Part shown: positions 57,395-64,000 of the stretch, piece after piece | Position numbering within the stretch: position 1 is the first letter of the stretch | Layout: every line of letters starts with the position of its first letter | Assembly: GCA_023515745.1 (NCBI GenBank) | Contig: JALECJ010000257.1 | Location: 2,358,687 to 2,422,686, forward strand | Source: Amoeboaphelidium protococcarum | Lineage: Eukaryota > Aphelidiomycota > Aphelidea | Direction of reading: 5' to 3' | DNA: 64,000 nucleotides | Notes under the pieces: model-generated | The model's database searches: none | What the model was told of the DNA's origin: nothing | The model's input: the letters and a program-made list of their open reading frames with translations, nothing else | Translations under genes and position numbers: made by a program

Positions 57395-59638
57395 TCATTC
57401 TAATGTTTCTGCAATCAGGCCTTCAATATTGTGCATGCTTATACGCCTTCTAGCTAGATAGCGATAATACTTTAACAATTGAACTCTAAACTCTGGCATA
57501 ATTTCTTCAGTTACAAGATGGAATCCAAGTCTTCGTGACAGTTTGAGACAACGCAAATAGGCAACCACAGCTTTAATCTTTTCAGTGTCATCATTACCAT
57601 CTCTAATCAAAGCCTGTAAAAAAGAAATGATCAAGGGAGACCGTGACCGCATTCTATCGGTTTCTTCGTATATTCTAAGTCCATCTTATTGATAATGCAA
57701 GACAGTGATTAATTAATAATCCATTTTGGATCGGTCTTCCAATGAGAGATCAAACGCGAATCTTGCACTGTTGAGCACTCTGAAGAACTTGTCCAATAGA
57801 ATTTTACTATCCTGCTACACTCTATTTACATCCCATGCTTGACTCGGCTTTAGATCTTTGACTAAATGGATAGAATCAACTAATAAATCAATCTTCAAAT
57901 TCAACATATAAGACAGCGGAGATTCCTCCAAAGCAGCAAGATTTAAAACTTTGTTCAGAAACTAATCAGATTTCAAATCAGATATAGTCTGAGTAAAAGA
58001 GTTCCATTACTATCCCGAATGATCAGATTTGAGCAAAGGAGCATGGCACCAGATACGAACGAGAATAGAATTGGTATACACAGACGGATCATTATCTGCC
58101 ACTTGTTCAATTTGGCAGTTTATTGGCCCAATCTGACTCCTATTTACAAGCATAGAATTTAATGGCTTTCTATGATATCTGCTAGAACGTGAATTTATAT
58201 ATAATGCATCGCTATTTGAAGATATCAAAACTGAAGGCAAATAGCTCTATGCAAAAGTCTATGAATCAACGCGCTAAATGAGATTCAAGATGCCCTGCAA
58301 TCTATTCTAGCTCCTCACTTTAGAAGCAGTCGTAGACTTGGTAGATGTTGACTCTTACTCAGCTTTACCACTAAAGAGACGCGCCACCCAACTACAATAC
58401 ATTACCTAACGATTTGGTACAATGGGTGAAGAGGCAGCTTTCTCCCATGGCATAAACGAATACTTTTATTTCTCCCTAGATACAACCCCCAATCTCCATA
58501 ACAATTCAACCTTGGATCTTCTACCGTAGCGCATATCTGGATGAAAACGTTATAACGCGCCTGCTCTAAAGACAACTTAAGGTTCATCAAGCGGTTCAGC
58601 TATGAATTTAGAATCTAGCAATTGGCGATTATCTAATACTCTCTGCATGGGAACGATTAAATAGTCCACATACCTTGGAGCACCTTGCATACACTATACA
58701 AGTTCATCCCATGCTTATCTAGTAAAATACGAATTTCCATCGAGAGGTAGAATCCAGCCATTATGAGCGAGCCTACGATTTAATCCTAACCTGGTGTTAC
58801 CATCTTCAATACACCAGTTACGCGCACCATTATTGTTCATCAAGTACTGGTTTTTTCGCGATCGAACATAATCTTCCAAAAGCTGTCTCCCCTTATTGCT
58901 CATACTTCTATAAGATTATGTATACTGAAAATCATCTTCAAGCTATGAATATTCAAATTGACCATGTTTCTTATATTCATTGATCTGGAACGGTAGTCTA
59001 ACCAACTAAGGGACATGAAGCGTTACATTACCACGCGACTGCTTTTAAATTCGCAGTCTCACCTCAGCGATGTGAGTCTCTAATATTCTAATCAGTCGCT
59101 TTTCAATATTTTGATCAACTATACGATTAAGTACAAATACCTTCTATGTATCGGGGAATAATTCCTCATGTTTCAACATAAATTACAAATTCTTGATCGA
59201 CTGATTAACTTCGTGGCGCGGCGGTAGATCATTTCCAATAATTCTGTACAGAATTTGTTAAGGAGCAGTCGATTGTTATTATCGCTGCCTGATCATTAAG
59301 CTTTCTTGCGACGATGATGACGATGATGACGACGACGTGTAAAAGAGTTCCGACAATGACGAGGATCGTTCAGCTTGAGACAGAACAAATTGGCAAATGA
59401 AACACCAAAATAGCAGAGAGCATAGCAAAAACACCGCCACAAACTACTTGAGAAGTCTTGAAGATGATGATGAAGCCTTCATACTATTTTTCGCCAGCTT
59501 ACCAACTCGCAAATGATTAGACTTTACAAACTTGTCATAATTTTATATCGATCGCTAGTACTCGGCGATTGTATTGCACTCACTCACTCCTGACTACTTC
59601 CGCCACTTTCCTGAATCACTAAAGTAATCCATCGTCAT
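57395..59638 (-). CDS. type II membrane glycosyltransferase-like protein (copy B, intact)
   Basis: 747 aa in one frame with TGA stop, the reference for the broken copy A. Signal-anchor at about residues 63-88, Ser-rich stem, RIIGNDLPPRH, NRIVDQNIEK-type segment, NGARNWCIEDGNTRLG, GWILPLDGNSYFT, and a helical C-terminal part (AVVAYLRCLKLSRRLGFHLV) ending GLIAETLE. Probably Golgi lumenal. Family not recognised, so the activity is inferred from topology and the DGN motif only. Confidence 0.75.
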
Positions 59639-60025
59639 TCTAATATGAACTCAATGAGCAGAATAATAATCTTATTAATGAGAGTACGCTGCCTACTCAA
59701 TATTGAGACAAAGTGTGTCAATAGTCAGTCAATTGAGCATTATTGCATCAAAAATCGATCAAACTTGTTGTATCGAGGCTTCAAACTTTCCCCCGGACCG
59801 ATCCAGACTGTCGTTGTTTGATCAACTTGTTCCCAAACGGGCGATTGTTTTTATTTGTTTCAGCCATGAAATCTACCATTTTGAGTTTTAATTTCACTCT
59901 ATATTTAACACAAAAGCTACTGCTTACATCATTATAAGCACTATTTAACTCTGGTCAAACGAGAAGACACTGTGCGAATGGACAACCGGTAATTTTCTGA
60001 ACAAATGATGTGCAATTTATGGATG
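59639..60025. other. intergenic spacer, counterpart of 4946-5331
   Basis: Reverse complement of the left-arm spacer, nearly identical apart from an indel. No gene accepted. It contains the upstream region of the glycosyltransferase-like gene and the 3' flank of the nuclease-kinase gene. Confidence 0.6.
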
Positions 60026-61633
60026 TCAAAATATCATGTTGGTCAAGTAGGACTTCAAATCCTACAATAACCAACGATGCTACTAAAGCTATAAGCAGTG
60101 TTCAACTATAGTATGTACAATAACACTGTGTTGTGCAAACTCTTCCTTCCAGACTATTTCACCAACATCCAAATCGCAATACGATTTGAATTATTTCACA
60201 TGACTTCTTCTATCCAGTACAAACTCCCTGTTAAAATTTTAAGATGTCCATTACAAAATCATAACACCCATCAGCCACAGGTCATAATTTTGATCTAGGA
60301 GAGAACTACGCGAGTGAAAGTTATAAGACATGGCCCTGACACGCGCAGCCCGATCGTAATCTATCAACACAATCTTATCATCATTTTTCCAACAAATATT
60401 CGCAGCACGGATATCGCAATGACACACTTGATGCTTGTCGATTAAGTAGCACAGTATATCAACCAACTACAATAAAACGTCTCTCAACTGCATAATTCCA
60501 TTAGGAGGACGTGAGTGGAGATCGCCGCCTTCATAGAGTGGCATCGATAATGATCTTGGACTCAAAACCCAACCACCACACAAATTTTTATCCATAAGTA
60601 TTGAATGATTAGTCCCATCTGAATTTCCAGACCAAAAACTCTATAACTTGTATACACGCTTATTTTCATAATCAATGTAGATGGGGTTGTAAAATGATGG
60701 ACGCGCCGTTAATTCAGATGCCTTTAATTTCCAAAACGCTTCCCACACCGCACCAGGAGGGATCCAACAATGTCGAGCATGTGGTTATAAGATATCAGCA
60801 GAATGCTCAACCAGTCTTTGCTAGACTTGAAGCGCCCATAAAACCCATGAAGACAACATCTTAGCCATATCACGACCACTTTAACGCTCTGAGCACCTAA
60901 GCTAGATTCTACAATCGCAGCATGCCAAAGTCAAATCAATGCAAATCATGAACAATGATTTATGAGACAGAAGTGGAACATAAAAATACCATTTATCACC
61001 AAATATCCTTGTCACAGTATCCGCAGGTAACATAGGATACACTCTCTGAATAAAACTGATACCATACAACGCAGCCTAACGCGCATGAGGTTCAACTCTA
61101 GAGAATTTAGGACCTGATAATAGAAAATCTCTTTTAATTTCACAAACTGCACCGATAATATCCTCATGTCCAATCTTCTACAACATCATGTCAGGCTAAC
61201 TACTACGCGGACAATACACTCTAGGTGTGAGAGGATCTATTTGCACCTAGTTCGCGGTACTGCTGGGAATTTCTATATCTTAAGCCCAAGTATAACCATC
61301 GACTTTCAACATCTTTATAATATGCTCCTACAGCTTAATCACCATAGGCTATGTGTCATTGACCTCATCCACATCTTCAATAGTAGACACGCTATTCAAA
61401 TATTATTCCACATTATTCAACACCGTTTACATGTCTTATATCTAATTAGGGGCCACATTTTACAGTAGCTCAGCACTGAAATCAACATCGTCGGCTTGAT
61501 ATAAAGCTAGATACTCTGCCAAGGCACTTCCTTAGAATGTGCTACTACAATCTGACGCAGTATTCACGACATGATCTCTATGTGTCCGAACATAAGGATG
61601 CTAACTACCATCATTCTCATATTGTGCTGACAT
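60026..61633 (-). CDS. PD-(D/E)XK-like nuclease + FunK1-like kinase protein (copy B)
   Basis: 535 aa, intact. Nuclease-like motif (QPDMMLQKIGHEDIIG then CEIKRD) and kinase loop VCHCDIRAANICW with IDYD are kept, and the last ~60 residues are identical to copy A. Blocks that differ: the first ~60 residues, the N-lobe insert before SMPLYEGGDLHSRPPNG, and the segment after IDYD (RAARVRAMSYNFHS). Such patchy change in an effector-like gene, flanked by near-identical DNA, suggests diversification or recombination. Start from the ATG aligned with copy A. Confidence 0.65.
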
Positions 61634-62139
61634 AATAGTGTATATAATATAGAGTGTGAACTTGATATTTAAGAGAGAAACTTAATGAAGTTAGAGGTAA
61701 AATAATAGGATGTTTGCTCAAGAATGCAACATCAATCAGGTGAGACTAGACTGCAAATTCTAAATTTTTCATCTAGGATAGTGTGTGTGTATACAGCACT
61801 GTAAATGCATATAAATTGACGCGAATGTACACCGCATATTCCCTATGCTAGATCAAAGACGCGTTTATGAAGCTAGCTTTTCCAAAGCAACCCACACACC
61901 CTCTGTCTGAATTTCAATCGATAATTGAAGTGATTTCTTTAATTAAGAAGGAAACTATATTCAGGTGATTTTAATCTACGCTTCACACTGTACTCGAGCC
62001 AGGCCCAAGACGAGTCTTTCCTATCGACATTGAGGCTAATAACGCGTCATTGTTTCACATCCTCTTTCAATTTACTAGACGTTTCGTTATATGCTCAACT
62101 ACAAATTGACATCAATCTGTGCATACTTTATCAAACGGA
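61634..62139. other. intergenic, no gene recognised
   Basis: About 500 bp between divergent genes. Includes a GTGTGTGT run near 61780. No protein-like frame. The aminotransferase frame is closed by a TGA shortly before its ATG. Confidence 0.4.
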
Positions 62140-63459
62140 ATGAATAAAGCTAAAACATTGTTGAGTAAAGCGGTCAGTCATTTGGATGAATAGCTTGTGA
62201 TATCACACGGTAAAGGCAGTTACATGTACTCAAACGACGGGAGAAGATTGTTGGACCTTGCTTGCGGTATTGGAGTCACTAATCTGGGTCACTGTCATCC
62301 CAAAGTAGTTGCCGCTGCAAAGCTTCAAGTTGATAAAGTTATTCACGCATAAATGAATATGGGATATCATGAGCCGATGTTGTAATTGATGGATTCTTTG
62401 AGATAGATTGCGCCCAAGTCATGTGAGAAATTTATGTTTGTGAATAGCGGTGCTGAAGCTGTTGAGAATGCTGTAAAAATGTGTAGATACGTGACTGGGC
62501 GTTAGAATGTTATATGCTTTAGAGGCGGATATCATGGTAGAACTGCGGCAACAATGGCTCTGACATCGAGTGATACTGTATATAAAGCTGGATTCGGTCC
62601 ATTGATGCCTGGTGTTTATGTTGCAAAATATCCTTACACGCGACATTTTGGTGACCGACTGCAGTCTGATGATGTATCGGATCAATGTATAAAGCAGTTT
62701 GAAATGTTGCTGTCTTAGCAGGTGAATCCTTTCGATGTCGCGGCTGTACTGATTGAACCTGTCCTCGGTGAAGGTGGCTACGTGCCATTAACGTAGAAGT
62801 TTGCGTCATTTCTGTAATCAATATGTAGAGAACACCGTATTCCACTGGTGGTTGATGAAGTCTAAACCGGGTTTGGCCGTACAGGAGAGTATTTTGCGTG
62901 TCAGCATAAATCAATTGGCCTCGAACCAGATTTGTTGGTAATGGCTAAAGGTATAGCATCGGGATTTCCATTAAGTGCAGTTGGTGGCAGATCGTCGTTG
63001 ATAGATCTTGACGTTAACTGCACTACATTTGGACACAGGAACGCGAAAGGTAATATGCAGCAAGTACAAGGCAGACTGGGCGGCACCTACGGAGGAAATG
63101 CGGTGGCTTGTGCAGCAGCTGTGGCAACGATTGACGTTCTGATTAATGATTAGATTATGGAAAATGTTCGTGAGCGCGCAAACCAGTTTAGAATTGGCCT
63201 ACAAAAGTTGAAGCAAAAGTATCCTCAAATTTAGGACATTCGAGGACTTGGATTGATGATCGGTGTCGAGTTTGACCCAGTTTGCGGCGGTATAGCAAAG
63301 AAGATATCTCAGATGGCGATAAAACACGATCTTCTGTTGCTCAAATGCTCCACGTTTCAGACGATTCGAATAATTCCGCCTTTGAACATTAGTGCGCAAG
63401 AAGTGGAAGAAGCACTGCACAAACTGGACTTGACATTTCTCGACGCACTAAGAGCATGA
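62140..63459 (+). CDS. class III PLP aminotransferase (GABA/ornithine-aminotransferase type)
   Basis: 439 aa, single exon; the ATG at 62140 is the first after an in-frame TGA. Pattern: LDLACGIGVTNLGHCHPKVV, KFMFVNSGAEAVENAVKMCR, GGYHGRTAATMALT, AAVLIEPVLGEGGYVPL, VVDEVQTGFGRTGEYFAC, the PLP lysine in VMAKGIASGFPLSAV (about residue 270), GGTYGGNAVACAAAVATI and DIRGLGLMIGVEF. Closest in style to 4-aminobutyrate aminotransferase, but ornithine or other omega-amino substrates cannot be excluded. N-terminus too short for a clear mitochondrial presequence. Confidence 0.88.
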
Positions 63460-63714
63460 ACGAGGTGTTGCAATTTTAAACGAATGACTGAGAAATAATT
63501 TAGAATTTTATTGCTCAGTTATCTGTTGCCACTATAACTTTGTGAACTTTTATTAAAAATATATTGGAGATTTTTATACGCAATTCATGCCACGAAGACA
63601 ACGCGGCCAAGAGTCCTTCTTTGTTCAATTTGAAGATCACACTCATTAGGACACCGAGACGAATTACCACACAGAGAAGACTGTGATAAACATCATTCCA
63701 ATAAAATTATAGAT

Positions 63715-64000
63715 ATGTCTTTCAAAAGGAGGAGGGCCCATGGCTCAAAGATCAATGTACCAGAATTTATCACTAATGCCCCATGGTATATGGAGAATGA
63801 GATTGATTCCACTTTTCATTAGAAGGATTTGGACAAGAAGCGTGTCATATCTCTGACTGATTAGATCTCTCAATCCAGACCTGAGTAATCATAGGATGGT
63901 GCATAGAATTAAATGGAAGCGGTGGTTATCAAGACTAAGTTTAAGGCAGGCAGCTGTGAAAATTGTGGCTCTATGGATCATGCGACTAAAGATTGTGTGG
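63715..64000 (+). CDS. SLU7: pre-mRNA splicing factor SLU7, 5' part (runs off window)
   Basis: First 95 codons. The conserved SLU7 start is visible: KINVPEFITNAPWYMENEID then FHQKDLDKK, followed by the CCHC zinc knuckle KFKAGSCENCGSMDHATKDC. SLU7 acts at the second step of splicing in 3' splice-site choice. The short lead between start and knuckle is compact compared with animal SLU7. A separate upstream ATG (63588) opens another frame and is not part of this protein. Confidence 0.85.

Larger units (their letters stand above)
53940..61655. repeat. right arm of the ~8 kb inverted repeat
   Basis: Reverse-complement counterpart of 3310-11430, carrying mtIF3, WW protein, Sec7 GEF, glycosyltransferase-like and nuclease-kinase genes in mirror order. 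It has no N and no 386-bp duplication. Divergence from the left arm varies along its length, lowest over the Sec7 gene and the 59639-60025 spacer and highest in the nuclease-kinase gene. Confidence 0.92.

Noticed and set aside
1-64000. CRISPR arrays, bacterial operons, rRNA genes
   Set aside because: No regularly spaced repeats, Shine-Dalgarno-led operons or rRNA motifs; the window is eukaryotic.

Overview
The window is nuclear DNA from a eukaryote that reads TAA and TAG as glutamine and uses only TGA as a stop. This can be read directly. The proteasome alpha-7, PDI (ending HDEL), SMC4, FANCJ-like helicase, TUP1, BUD6 and myo-inositol oxygenase genes become single collinear proteins only when in-frame TAA/TAG are read as Gln, and each then ends at TGA. 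Introns are few and short (about 47-95 nt, GT...AG, often GTAAGT...TGTAG). The gene mix combines fungal-type BUD6/AIP3, Q-rich TUP1 and SPC24 with Chibby (centriole/cilium) and a tubulin-tyrosine-ligase-like protein. I infer a flagellated early-branching fungal relative with a UAR=Gln code, such as an aphelid or chytrid-grade organism. This is inference, not a database result.

Layout. 1-3.3 kb: a 5'-truncated Ty1/copia retrotransposon. 3.3-11.4 kb: the left arm of a large inverted repeat with five genes: nuclease-kinase effector-like protein, secreted/Golgi glycosyltransferase-like protein, Sec7 Arf-GEF, WW-domain protein, mitochondrial IF3. 11.7-36.7 kb: single-copy genes: BUD6, PSMA3, PDI, a Crinkler (CRN) protein, METTL21-like methyltransferase, MIOX, a small unknown, TUP1, a mitochondrial-type coiled-coil protein, a pepsin-like protein lacking one catalytic Asp, FANCJ, Chibby, an unknown, makorin, and an unknown. 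37.0-44.4 kb: an intact Helitron ORF of about 2,468 codons (Rep + PIF1 helicase) that also carries a C-terminal Ulp1/SENP protease. 45.0-53.7 kb: SMC4, TTL-like, SPC24, a proline-rich membrane protein, and a UEV/RWD + SH3 protein. 53.9-61.7 kb: the right arm of the inverted repeat, with the same five genes in mirror order. 62.1-64 kb: a class III aminotransferase and the 5' end of SLU7.

Most genes are unlinked housekeeping functions (proteolysis, secretion, DNA repair, condensin, kinetochore, polarity, splicing). The unusual content is the code, the gene-bearing inverted repeat with an assembly scar at the single N (6930), the effector-like proteins (CRN, and nuclease-kinase in two diverged copies), and the Helitron-Ulp1 protein.
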